A stretch of 64,000 nt of DNA from assembly GCF_042661025.1 (NCBI RefSeq), contig NZ_JBHSWH010000001.1:1674001-1738000 (forward strand), given 5' to 3'. The notes beneath the pieces were generated by a model, which saw only the letters and a list, made by a program, of their open reading frames with translations, ran no database searches and had not been told where the DNA came from. The translations under genes were made by a program, and so were the position numbers. Source of the DNA: Flexivirga alba (GTDB lineage: Bacteria > Actinomycetota > Actinomycetes > Actinomycetales > Dermatophilaceae). This document shows, piece by piece, positions 7,288-16,524 of the stretch. Within the stretch, counting starts at the first letter, position 1. The number at the start of each line of letters is the position of its first letter.

Positions 7288-9769
7288 CGACCGTCACCTC
7301 ACCCGCATCCGGCGGTGACGCCGCGACCCCGCCGCCCCCGCCGGAGACCGTCTCGCTGACGATCGACGGCGTCCCGGTCACCGTGCCGAAGGGGACGCTC
7401 GTGATCCGGGCCGCCGAGAAGATCGGCGTCCAGATCCCGCGATTCTGCGACCACCCGTTGCTGGACCCGGTCGGCGCCTGCCGGCAGTGCCTCGTCGAGG
7501 TGCCCGACGCCGGCAACGGCCGCGGTATGCCGAAGCCGCAGACCTCCTGCACCTTGGCCGTCGCCGAGGGCATGAAGGTCGCGACCCAGGTCTCCTCCCG
7601 GTCGCCGACAAGGCGCAGCACGGGCAGATGGAGTTCCTGCTGATCAACCACCCGCTGGACTGCCCGGTCTGCGACAAGGGCGGCGAGTGCCCCCTGCAGA
7701 ACCAGGCGATGTCCAACGGTCGGCCCAAGTCGCGCTTCGAGGACGTCAAGCGCACCTACCCCAAGCCGATCAACATCTCCACCCAGGTGCTGCTCGATCG
7801 TGACCGGTGCATCCTGTGCGCCCGGTGCACGCGCTTCTCCGACCAGATCGCCGGCGACCCGTTCATCGCACTGATCGAGCGCGGTGCGCTGCAGCAGGTC
7901 GGCATCTACGAGGAGAAGCCCTTCGAGTCCTACTTCTCGGGCAACACCGTGCAGATCTGCCCGGTGGGTGCGTTGACCGGCGCGGCATACCGTTTCCGGT
8001 CCCGGCCGTTCGACCTGATGTCGACGCCCTCGGTGTGCGAGCACTGTGCCAGCGGTTGCTCCATCCGCACCGACCACCGTCGCGGCGTCGTGCTGCGCCG
8101 AATGGCGCTGGACGACCCGGCGGTCAACGAGGAGTGGAACTGCGACAAGGGTCGCTGGGCGTTCAAGTACGCCACCAGCGACCGTGTCGAGACCCCGCTG
8201 GTGCGTGACGAGAACGGCGACCTGCGGGTCGCCGCGTGGCCCGAGGCCCTGGAGATCGCCGCCAAGGGCATCGCGCAGGCCAAGGCCGCAGGCGGTGTCG
8301 GTGTGCTCACCGGCGGCCGCATCAGCGCCGAAGACGCCTACGCCTACAGCAAATTCGCGCGTCTGGTGCTCGACACCAACGACATCGACTTCCGCGCCCG
8401 GCCGTTGTCCGCCGAGGAGGCCGACTTCCTGGCCAACTCCGTCGTGGCAACCGGGCCGGACAACGATCGCTCGGTCACATTCACCGACCTGGAGAAGGCG
8501 CCGTCGGTGCTGCTGGTCGGCATCGAGCCCGAGGAGGAGTCGCCGATCATCTTCCTGCGGCTGCGCAAGGGCAACCGCAACAACGGCACCAAGGTCATGT
8601 CGGTCGCGCCGTTCGTGACGCGTGGCCTGGCCAAGATGGGCGGCACCCTGATCGCGGCCGCCCCCGGCACCGAGGCCGAGGTGCTCGACGCGATCACCGC
8701 CGCCAGCGGCGACCTGGCCGAGACCGCGGCGCAGCTGAGCTCCGGGTCGATCATCATGGTCGGCGAGCGTATGGCGACCGTGCCCGGTGCCCTCTCGTCC
8801 GTGCTCGCCCTGGCTCAGGCCAAGGGTGCCCGGGTGGCCTGGGTGCCGCGAAGGGCCGGTGAGCGCGGTGCGCTCGAGGCCGGTGCCATCGGCAACCTGC
8901 TGCCGGGCGGTCGTCCGGTGGGCGACGCGGCCGCGCGCAGCGAGGTCGGCGCCGTGTGGGGCGCCGCCGACCTGCCCGAGCAGGTCGGTCGTGACTCCGG
9001 TGCGATCCTGGCGGCCGCTGCTTCGGGCGAGCTGGCCGGCTTGGTCGTCGGAGGCGTCGACCCGCGTGACCTGCCCGACCAGCTCACGGCCCAGGCCGGT
9101 CTGGAGAAGGCCTTCGTGGTGTCGCTCGAGGTTCGCGAGAGCGCCGTTGCGCCATACGCCGACGTCATACTCCCGGTTGCTGCGCAGCAGGAGAAGTCCG
9201 GTTCCTACGTCAACTGGGAGGGTCGCGTGCGGCCCTTCGAGAAGGCCATCGAGACCTCCGGCATCTCCGACTTCCGCGCACTCGACCTGCTGGCGGCCGA
9301 GCTCGGCGAATTCCTCGGCACGCGCACAACCGACGAGGTCCGCGCGGAGATGGAGGAGCTCGGTGCGTTCACCGGCGAGCGTCCGTCGCGGCCCCGGGTC
9401 AAGTCCCGTGGCGTACCGCGTCCGCTGATCGGCGAAGCCGTGTTGTCGACCTGGACCCACCTGCTGGACAAGGGCGTACTGCAGGACGGCGAGCCGTTCC
9501 TGGCCGGCACCGCCTTCTCGTCGGTGGCCCGCCTGTCGTCGGCTACCGCAGCCAGCGTCAGTGTGCGCGAGGGGGAGCGGCTCGAGGTGTCCACCAAGGA
9601 CGGCTCGATCACCCTGCCGGTCGTCATCACCGACATGCCTGATTACGTCGTGTGGCTGCCCACCAACTCGACCGACAGCGCGGTGCGTGCCACGCTCGGT
9701 GCCGACGGCGGCGCAATCGTGACACTGGCCAAGGCACCGGCGACCGCTACCAAGGAGAGTGTGCAGTGA
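7284..9769 (+). CDS. nuoG: NADH-quinone oxidoreductase subunit G, interrupted by a -1 frameshift
   Basis: The 75-kDa Fe-S subunit. The first frame gives the N-terminal [2Fe-2S] domain (FCDHPLLDPVGACRQC) up to about base 7600. The next frame resumes at VADKAQHGQMEFL and contains GECPLQNQ, the CILCARC cluster motif and an extra CEHCASGC...NCDKGR motif of the N7 type, then a molybdopterin-like domain without catalytic role. A CCC run at 7597-7599 needs one more C to restore VSSPVADKAQ; the repaired gene has 828 aa. The start ATG overlaps the nuoF stop. This is probably a sequence error, because every domain is conserved on both sides. Confidence 0.93.
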
Positions 9770-11144
9770 CCGTCTTGGCACTCGCCGGCCCGGCGCTGGC
9801 CGCCAGCACCGACAACCCGGCGGCCGACTTCAGCGACACGCCCTGGTGGCTGTCGCTGATCAAGGCCCTCCTGCTGTTCGTCTTCCTTCTGGTCAACACG
9901 CTGATCGTCATCTGGTTCGAACGCCGCGTCATCGGCCGGATGCAGGAACGTCCCGGACCCAACCGCACCGGTCCCTTCGGTCTGTTGCAGACCCTGGCCG
10001 ACGGCGTGAAGCTGGCGCTGAAGGAAGACATCACGCCCCGCAACGCGGACAAGCTGATGTTCATCCTGGCGCCGATCATCGCCGGCGCGATGGCGTTCGT
10101 GTCGTTCGCGATCATCCCGCTGTCCGGCAACGTCTGGATGTTCGGTCACTACACCCCGCTGCAGCTGACCGACGTGCCGGTCGCGGTGCTGCTGGTGCTC
10201 GCGGTCGCCGGTGTCGGCGTCTACGGCATCGTGCTGGCGGGCTGGTCGTCGGGCTCGACATACCCGCTGCTCGGTGGCCTGCGCTCCAGCGCCCAGGTGA
10301 TCTCCTACGAGATCGCGATGGGCCTCGCGCTCGTCGCTGTGTTCCTGTATGCCGGGTCCATGTCGACCAGCCAGATCGTGCTGGCCCAGAAGAACCTGTG
10401 GTTCTGCATCCCGGCGTTCTTCTCGTTCGGCGTCTACATCATCACCATGGTCGGTGAGACCAACCGGCTGCCGTTCGACCTCGCCGAGGGCGAGGGCGAG
10501 CTCACCGGTGGCTTCCACACCGAATACTCCTCGCTGAAGTTCGCGATGTTCTTCCTCGGTGAATACGTCAACATGTTCACCGTCTCCGGGCTGGCCACGA
10601 CGCTGTTCCTCGGCGGCTGGCAGGCCCTCCGGGAATCGCCGCCATCGGCGGCGGCATGTTCAACGGTGGCTGGTGGGGCGTGTTGTGGTTCGTCATCAAG
10701 CTGTGGCTGTTCATGTTCTTCTTCGTCTGGCTGCGCGGTTCGCTGCCGCGTGTCCGGTACGACCAATTCATGCGGCTGGGCTGGAAGGTCCTGATCCCGT
10801 CCACCCTGGTGTGGGTCGTCGCGGTCGCCTTCCTGCGTGCCTCGAACGAAGGCTTCCTGGGAAAGTCGATGATCTGGGGCGGCCGGCTGCATCGGTCGAC
10901 GCTCATCACCATCGTGATCATCGTGCTGCTGGTGCTCGCCGCAGCGTGGATCTACGACTACAAGGCCGCCGCGCGGGAGAAGGCGATCCCGGAGCAGGCG
11001 ACCGAGGTCGACCCCTTCGCCGGTGGTTACCCCGTGCCGCCGCTGCCGGGCCAGACCCTGCGCGAGCCGGCTCCTGCACTGACGCCGTCCGCGGCATACC
11101 GACCTGACGAGACCGATTCCGAGGAGGAGGAAACTCGTGGCTGA
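9766..11144 (+). CDS. nuoH: NADH-quinone oxidoreductase subunit H, interrupted by a -1 frameshift
   Basis: Membrane subunit joining the peripheral and membrane arms and forming part of the quinone channel. The first frame covers the first six or so helices, including ERRVIGRMQERPGPNR and ETNRLPFDLAEGEGEL, up to LGGWQA near 10624. The rest (GGWWGVLWFVIKLW onward) lies in the next frame. One extra C or G in 10625-10633 restores a 459-aa product with a charged C-terminal tail. It starts at GTG overlapping nuoG. As with nuoG, the conserved downstream part suggests a missing base in the read rather than a dead gene. Confidence 0.92.
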
Positions 11145-11781
11145 CAACGACAAGCGCAACGACAAGCCGACCCCGTCCCACACTGACAGCGCCGACAAAG
11201 GACAGGGTTTCCTGTCCGAGCTGTTCGCACCGGTGGCCGGCTTCGGTGTGACCTTTTCGACGATGTTCCGCAAGGTCACCACCGAGGAGTACCCCGAGGA
11301 GAAGCGGCCCACCCAGCTGCGCTTCCACGGCAGGCACCAGCTCAACCGGCACCCCGACGGCCTGGAGAAGTGCGTGGGCTGTGAGCTGTGCGCGTGGGCC
11401 TGCCCGGCTGACGCGATCTTCGTCGAGGGCGCCGACAACGACGATGAGTCGGGGCAGCGGTTCTCGCCGGGCGAGCGCTACGGCAGCGTCTACCAGATCA
11501 ACTACCTGCGGTGCATCTTCTGCGGACTGTGCATCGAGGCCTGCCCGACGCGCGCGCTGACGATGACCAATGAATACGAGCTGGCCGACAACAACCGCGC
11601 CGACCTGATCTTCACCAAGGACCAGTTGCTCGCACCCCTTCAGCCCGGTATGACGCCGGCCCCGCACCCGATGGTGGAGGGCATGGATGAGCGCGACTAC
11701 TACCAGGGCAAAGTGACCGGCGCGACGACCGCCCAGCAGGACTGGGTGGCCGAGCACGAGGGTAAAGGGGAGACCGCATGA
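11137..11781 (+). CDS. nuoI: NADH-quinone oxidoreductase subunit I
   Basis: The 23-kDa ferredoxin-like subunit, 214 aa, with two [4Fe-4S] clusters (N6a, N6b). The motifs are C79-x2-C82-x2-C85-x3-C89P and C126-x2-C129-x2-C132-x3-C136P. It starts at GTG behind a strong GAGGAGG site and overlaps the nuoH end by 8 nt; the end overlaps nuoJ by ATGA. The N-terminal 20 residues are polar and unconserved. Confidence 0.97.
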   Translation: MADNDKRNDKPTPSHTDSADKGQGFLSELFAPVAGFGVTFSTMFRKVTTEEYPEEKRPTQLRFHGRHQLNRHPDGLEKCVGCELCAWACPADAIFVEGADNDDESGQRFSPGERYGSVYQINYLRCIFCGLCIEACPTRALTMTNEYELADNNRADLIFTKDQLLAPLQPGMTPAPHPMVEGMDERDYYQGKVTGATTAQQDWVAEHEGKGETA

Positions 11782-12572
11782 GGTTAGGTGGTGCGGAGGC
11801 AACGCTGTTCTTCTTCGGCGCCCCGCTCGCGGTCGTCGGTGCGCTGGCGCTGCTGTTCGCTCGCAAGGCGGTCCACGCCGCCATGGGTATGGCGCTCACC
11901 ATGGTCATGCTCGGGGTGTTCTACATCGCCGAGCAGGCGGAATTCCTGGGCATCATCCAGGTCTTCGTCTACTCGGGCGCGGTCGTGATGCTCTTCCTCT
12001 TCGTCGTCATGCTGGTCGGCGTCGACTCCTCGGACTCCTTGGTCGAAACGATCAAGGGACAACGTGTCGCCGGCCTGCTGCTGGCGCTCGCGGTGATGAT
12101 CAGCCTGCTGGTCAGCGTCGGGAAGATCGGCTTCGGTGGCGCCAAGGGCCTGGCCAAGGTCAACCACGACACCGGCAACGTCAGCGGGCTGGCCAACCTG
12201 ATCTTCGGCCCCTATGTGTGGGCCTTCGAGGTCACCTCGGCGCTGCTGATCACCGCGGCGATCGGCGCGATGCTGCTGGCCCACCGTGAGCGGCTGCATC
12301 CCAAGGCATCCCAGGCCGACTGGTCGCGAGGTCGGGTCCGGCGCAACGAATTCGTCGCCGGCCTACCGGTGCCGGGTGTCTACGCCCGGCACAACGCGGC
12401 CGACGTCCCGGCGCTGCTGCCCGACGGCACGCCCGCCGAAGCCTCGGTGCAGCGGGTCCTCAAGGCACGCGGCCAGGTCGGGTCCGCCGAGTCCTACGTC
12501 GCGGCCGCCCAGGAGATCGAGGGCGAAGCCGGCGACATGAGCAGCAAGGAAGTCGGTGACCAGCGCTCATGA
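11778..12572 (+). CDS. nuoJ: NADH-quinone oxidoreductase subunit J
   Basis: Membrane subunit of 264 aa with five hydrophobic segments in the first 175 residues, including EFLGIIQVFVYSGAVVMLFLFVVM, whose pi-bulge helix is typical of NuoJ. A polar C-terminal tail of about 85 residues, longer than in enterobacteria, follows. The ATG overlaps the nuoI stop (ATGA). Confidence 0.95.
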   Translation: MRLGGAEATLFFFGAPLAVVGALALLFARKAVHAAMGMALTMVMLGVFYIAEQAEFLGIIQVFVYSGAVVMLFLFVVMLVGVDSSDSLVETIKGQRVAGLLLALAVMISLLVSVGKIGFGGAKGLAKVNHDTGNVSGLANLIFGPYVWAFEVTSALLITAAIGAMLLAHRERLHPKASQADWSRGRVRRNEFVAGLPVPGVYARHNAADVPALLPDGTPAEASVQRVLKARGQVGSAESYVAAAQEIEGEAGDMSSKEVGDQRS

Positions 12573-12643
12573 GCCCCGACCTGAGTGAGGACACGAACGT
12601 AGTGAGGCCCGGAGCGAAGGGAAGAGGGGCGGCAAAATCATGA
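12569..12643 (+). CDS. 24-residue open frame bridging nuoJ and nuoK
   Basis: An ATG overlaps the nuoJ stop (ATGA) and the frame ends in a TGA that overlaps the nuoK ATG (ATGA), so the 67-bp gap between the two genes is fully covered by one short frame starting MSPDLSEDTN. It could simply carry translational coupling across the gap. The DNA has the look of the GC-rich intergenic elements of this group, so the peptide may have no function of its own. Product not recognised. Confidence 0.3.
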   Translation: MSPDLSEDTNVVRPGAKGRGAAKS

Positions 12644-12939
12644 CGCTCACCAGCTACATCTACTTGTCGGTGATCCTGTTCTCGATCGGCAGCGCCGTCG
12701 TGCTGCTGCGTCGCAACGCGATCATCGTCTTCATGGGCATCGAGTTGATGCTCAACTCCGCCAACCTCGCCTTCGTGACCTTCGCTCGCATGCAGGGGTC
12801 GCTCGACGGTCAGGTGATCGCATTGTTCGTGATGGTGGTGGCCGCCGCGGAAGTCGTGGTGGGCCTCGCGATCATCATGGCCATCTTCCGCGCCCGCAGG
12901 TCCGTGTCGGTCGACGACGCCAACCTGCTGAAGCTGTGA
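12640..12939 (+). CDS. nuoK: NADH-quinone oxidoreductase subunit K
   Basis: Small MrpC-like membrane subunit of 99 aa with three hydrophobic helices. It shows GIELMLNSANLAFVTF with the conserved membrane Glu in helix 2 and VVAAAEVVVGLAII with the Glu of helix 3, both part of the proton path. A GAGGGG site precedes the ATG. Confidence 0.97.
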   Translation: MTLTSYIYLSVILFSIGSAVVLLRRNAIIVFMGIELMLNSANLAFVTFARMQGSLDGQVIALFVMVVAAAEVVVGLAIIMAIFRARRSVSVDDANLLKL

Positions 12940-12955
12940 GTCTGAGGGAGTATTT

Positions 12956-14857
12956 GTGACCATGCATGACGCCACAGGTGTGGCATCAATCGGCTGGCTG
13001 ATGATCGGCCTGCCTGCGCTGGGCGCTGCCCTGCTGCTGATCGGCGGGAAGAAGCTGGACAAGGCAGGGCCGCTGCTCGCGGTGCTGCTGTCCTGGGCCT
13101 CGTTCGTCATCGGCCTGCTGGTGCTGCTGCAACTGCGCGGCAAGCCTGCCGACGACCGGGCGATGCACTTGCACCTCTACTCCTGGCTGCCGGCCGGCAA
13201 GATCAACCTCGACGCGGGTCTGCTGCTGGACCAGCTGTCGCTGACCTTCGTCATGCTGATCACCTTCGTCGGGTCGCTGATCCTGGTCTACTCGCTGGGC
13301 TACATGGAGCACGACCCCGACAAGCGCCGGTTCTTCGCCTACCTCAACCTCTTCGTCGCCAGCATGTTGCTGCTGGTCCTCGCGGACTCCTACCTCCTGC
13401 TGTTCGTCGGCTGGGAAGGCGTCGGTCTGGCGTCATACCTGCTGATCGGCTTCTGGAACTGGAACCCGGCCTACGCGACCGCGGCCAACAAGGCCTTCTT
13501 CCTCAACCGCATCGGCGACATGGGCCTGCTCATCGCGATGTTCGTGATGTTCTGGGCGTTCGGCCGGCTCGACTTCGCCGGCGTCAACGCCGGTGTCGCG
13601 CACGCCGGCAAGGGCACGCTGCTCGCGATGGGACTCGCCCTGCTGGTGGCCGCCTGCGGTAAGTCCGCGCAGTTCCCGCTGCAGTCCTGGCTGGGCGACG
13701 CGATGGCCGGCCCGACACCCGTGTCGGCCCTGATCCACGCGGCAACGATGGTGACCGCCGGTGTCTATCTGATCGTGCGCAGCCACGTGATCTTCAACGC
13801 CTCCGAGAACGCCCGCCTCGCGGTCTGCATCGTCGGCGCAATCACGCTGTTCGCCGGAGCGGTGATCGGCTGTGCCAAGGACGACCTGAAGAAGGCGCTC
13901 GCCGCATCGACCATGTCGCAGATCGGCTACATGGTGCTGGCCGCAGGGCTCGGCCCGGTCGGCTACGCCTTCGCGATCTTCCACCTGGTGACGCACGGCT
14001 TCTTCAAGGCCGGGATGTTCCTCGGTGCCGGGTCGGTCATGCACGGCATGAACGACCAGGTCAACATGCGCCGGTTCGGTGGACTCGGGATGGTCATGAA
14101 GATCACCTGGGTCACCTTCGGGCTGGGCTTCCTGGCCATCATCGGCTTCCCCGGCCTGTCCGGCTTCTGGTCCAAGGACAAGATCATCGAGGCAGCATTC
14201 GAGGGCAGCGGCTGGAAGCCGTGGGTCTTCGGCCTGACCGCCCTGATCGCCGCCGGTGTCACCGCGTTCTACATGTCGCGGATGTTCTTCATGACGTTCA
14301 TGGGCAAGCGCCGGTGGACCGAGGACGTCCACCCGCACGAGTCGCCGCTGACCATGACGATCCCGATGATGGTGCTCGCCGTCGGCTCGGCCTTCCTCGG
14401 TCTCATCCTCGGCCCGACCGGCATCATCACCGACTGGCTGGAGCCGGTCGTGGGCAAGCACGAAGGCGGCGAGCACGTCCTCGGCGCCGCCCCGCTGATG
14501 GTGGCAACCTTCGTGCTGATGGTGATCGGCATCGCCATGGCGTGGCGGATGTACTGGCGCGACGACGTGCCGGTCACTCCACCGGTCGGTTCGCCGCTCA
14601 CCCAGGCCGCCCGTCGTGACCTCGGTCAGGACGACTTCAACCAGGCCGTCATACAACGTCCAGGTCTCCACCTGACCCGCGCGCTCGTCTTCTTCGACAA
14701 CAAGGTCGTCGACGGCGTGGGCAACGGTTCGGCAGCCGGCATTGGCGGCAGCTCCGCTCGACTGAAGAAGATGCAGAACGGATACGTGCGTACTTACTCC
14801 CTGACGATGCTCCTCGGCGTCGTAGCAATCCTCGGCGCCCTGTGGGTGGTGCAGTGA
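12956..14857 (+). CDS. nuoL: NADH-quinone oxidoreductase subunit L
   Basis: Antiporter-like proton-pumping subunit of 633 aa with about 15 helices and the long lateral helix at the C-terminus. Signatures include LLFVGWEGVGLASYLLIGFW, GKSAQFPLQSWLGDAMAGPT and GFWSKDKI. GTG at 12956 is preferred (GAGGGAG five bases upstream); an ATG two codons later is the alternative. The end overlaps nuoM (TGATG). Confidence 0.97.
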   Translation: MTMHDATGVASIGWLMIGLPALGAALLLIGGKKLDKAGPLLAVLLSWASFVIGLLVLLQLRGKPADDRAMHLHLYSWLPAGKINLDAGLLLDQLSLTFVMLITFVGSLILVYSLGYMEHDPDKRRFFAYLNLFVASMLLLVLADSYLLLFVGWEGVGLASYLLIGFWNWNPAYATAANKAFFLNRIGDMGLLIAMFVMFWAFGRLDFAGVNAGVAHAGKGTLLAMGLALLVAACGKSAQFPLQSWLGDAMAGPTPVSALIHAATMVTAGVYLIVRSHVIFNASENARLAVCIVGAITLFAGAVIGCAKDDLKKALAASTMSQIGYMVLAAGLGPVGYAFAIFHLVTHGFFKAGMFLGAGSVMHGMNDQVNMRRFGGLGMVMKITWVTFGLGFLAIIGFPGLSGFWSKDKIIEAAFEGSGWKPWVFGLTALIAAGVTAFYMSRMFFMTFMGKRRWTEDVHPHESPLTMTIPMMVLAVGSAFLGLILGPTGIITDWLEPVVGKHEGGEHVLGAAPLMVATFVLMVIGIAMAWRMYWRDDVPVTPPVGSPLTQAARRDLGQDDFNQAVIQRPGLHLTRALVFFDNKVVDGVGNGSAAGIGGSSARLKKMQNGYVRTYSLTMLLGVVAILGALWVVQ

Positions 14858-16524
14858 TGACTGACTTTCCCTGGCTGACGACGCTCGGCGTCATACCCCT
14901 GGTCGGTGCGGTCGTCATCGCATTGCTGCCCAAGGGCGCAGCCCGCAACGTGCGACCCGTCGCGCTGGCGTTCTCGCTGCTCACCCTGGTGGTCGGCATC
15001 CTCGCCGCGACGCAGTTCAAGACCGGCGGCGGCCACCCGCAGTTCCAGCTGGCCGAAACCCACTCGTGGATCCCGCAATTCGGCGTTTCCTACGCCCTCG
15101 GTGTCGACGGTATGGCGCTCGCGCTCATCCTGATGAGCATCGTGCTGGTGCCGATCGCGCTGCTGGCCGCCTGGAACGACGTGCCCGAGCGCGGACGCCG
15201 CGAGCAGACCTACTTCGCGCTGATCCTGGTCGTCGAGACCTTCATGATCGGCGTCTTCGCGGCGACCGACGTCTTCCTCTTCTACGTCTTCTTCGAGGCG
15301 ATGCTGGTCCCGATCTACTTCCTGATCGGGCTGTATGGCGGTGCCCGCCGGCAGTACGCCGCGATGAAGTTCCTGCTCTTCTCGCTGCTCGGCGGCCTGA
15401 TCATGCTGGTCGCGGTCATCGCGCTCTACCAGCAGGGTCCCGGTGGCGACCACGGCTTCCTGGTCAGCTCGCTGACCGGGCTGCACATCTCCCAGGGCAC
15501 CGAGCGGTTGCTCTTCGTCGGCTTCTTCTTCGCCTTCGCGATCAAGGCCCCGATGTGGCCCGTGCACACCTGGCTGCCGGACGCCGCGACCGAGGCCAAA
15601 CCGGCCGTTGCGGTGCTGTTGGTCGCGGTGCTGGACAAGGTCGGCACCTTCGGGATGATCCGCTTCTGCCTGCAGCTCTTCCCGGACGCCAGCAAGTGGG
15701 CGACGCCGGTCGTGATCATCCTGGCCGTCATCTCGGTCATCTACGGAGCGATCGCGGCCATCGGCCAGAACGACATGATGCGGCTGATCGCCTACACCTC
15801 GGTGAGCCACTTCGGGCTGATCGTGCTGGGCATCTTCGCGGTCACCCAGACCTCGATGATCGGCTCGCAGCTCTACATGATCAACCACGGCTTCACCACC
15901 GCGGCGCTGTTCCTCTTCGTCGGCTTCCTGATCGTCCGCGGCAAGAGCAAGAACATCACCGACTACGGCGGCTGGCAGCGGACCACCCCGATCCTCGGCG
16001 GTGTCTTCCTGACCGCTGGCCTGTCGGCGCTGTCCCTGCCGGGCCTGAACTCCTTCGTCTCCGAGTTCCTGGTCCTGGTCGGCACCTTCCAGCGCTACCC
16101 GGTCGCGGCCGGCATCTCGGTCACCGTGGTGGTGCTCGCGGCGCTCTACATCCTGCTGATGTACAAGAACGTCTTCACCGGCCCGAAGCAGGAGCTGGTG
16201 GCCGCGGCCGACGGAACCCTCGCGTTGGGCGAGGGCGGCCTGCGCCCGTCGACCGGCATCACCGACACGCTCTTCGACGAGCCGGAGATCGCCAAGGAGG
16301 ACGTACCGGACGCTGCCAAGGTCCGGGGTTCCGCCATACAGGATCTGAACCTGCGTGAGCGGGTCGTCGCCGGCGTGCTGATCGCGTTCATGGTCGTGCT
16401 CGGCTTCTTCCCGAAGCCCGCGCTCGACCTGCTGAGGCCGGCGGTCACCTCGACGCTGCAGCACGTCCATGTTCACGACCCGGCACCGCATGCCGGCGTC
16501 ACCACAGACGGGAGCAGCAAGTGA
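14857..16524 (+). CDS. nuoM: NADH-quinone oxidoreductase subunit M
   Basis: Antiporter-like proton-pumping subunit of 555 aa. It contains FYVFFEAMLVPIYFLIG with the key Glu, KAPMWPVHTWLPDAATEA with the conserved Lys, and a broken helix later. A loop of about 60 polar residues near the C-terminal end (16180-16340) is longer than in Escherichia coli. ATG at 14857 overlaps the nuoL stop; the end overlaps nuoN by GTGA. Confidence 0.97.
   Translation: MTDFPWLTTLGVIPLVGAVVIALLPKGAARNVRPVALAFSLLTLVVGILAATQFKTGGGHPQFQLAETHSWIPQFGVSYALGVDGMALALILMSIVLVPIALLAAWNDVPERGRREQTYFALILVVETFMIGVFAATDVFLFYVFFEAMLVPIYFLIGLYGGARRQYAAMKFLLFSLLGGLIMLVAVIALYQQGPGGDHGFLVSSLTGLHISQGTERLLFVGFFFAFAIKAPMWPVHTWLPDAATEAKPAVAVLLVAVLDKVGTFGMIRFCLQLFPDASKWATPVVIILAVISVIYGAIAAIGQNDMMRLIAYTSVSHFGLIVLGIFAVTQTSMIGSQLYMINHGFTTAALFLFVGFLIVRGKSKNITDYGGWQRTTPILGGVFLTAGLSALSLPGLNSFVSEFLVLVGTFQRYPVAAGISVTVVVLAALYILLMYKNVFTGPKQELVAAADGTLALGEGGLRPSTGITDTLFDEPEIAKEDVPDAAKVRGSAIQDLNLRERVVAGVLIAFMVVLGFFPKPALDLLRPAVTSTLQHVHVHDPAPHAGVTTDGSSK

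Noticed and set aside
7259..9781. 840-codon open frame on the minus strand opposite nuoG, and other long antisense frames over nuoL, nuoM and nuoN
   Set aside because: Typical shadow frames of high-GC coding DNA. The translations are rich in Arg, Gly, His and Gln, have no domain and no ribosome site, and lie opposite well-recognised genes.
7284..11144. Programmed frameshifting or pseudogenes in nuoG and nuoH
   Set aside because: No slippery heptamer or conserved stimulatory structure is seen, complex I subunits are not known to use it, and four further genes show the same one-base loss at C/G runs. A sequence error explains all six.
12573..12639. Promoter inside the nuo operon before nuoK
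   Set aside because: No -10 or -35 pattern; the gap is GC-rich and spanned by a short open frame.
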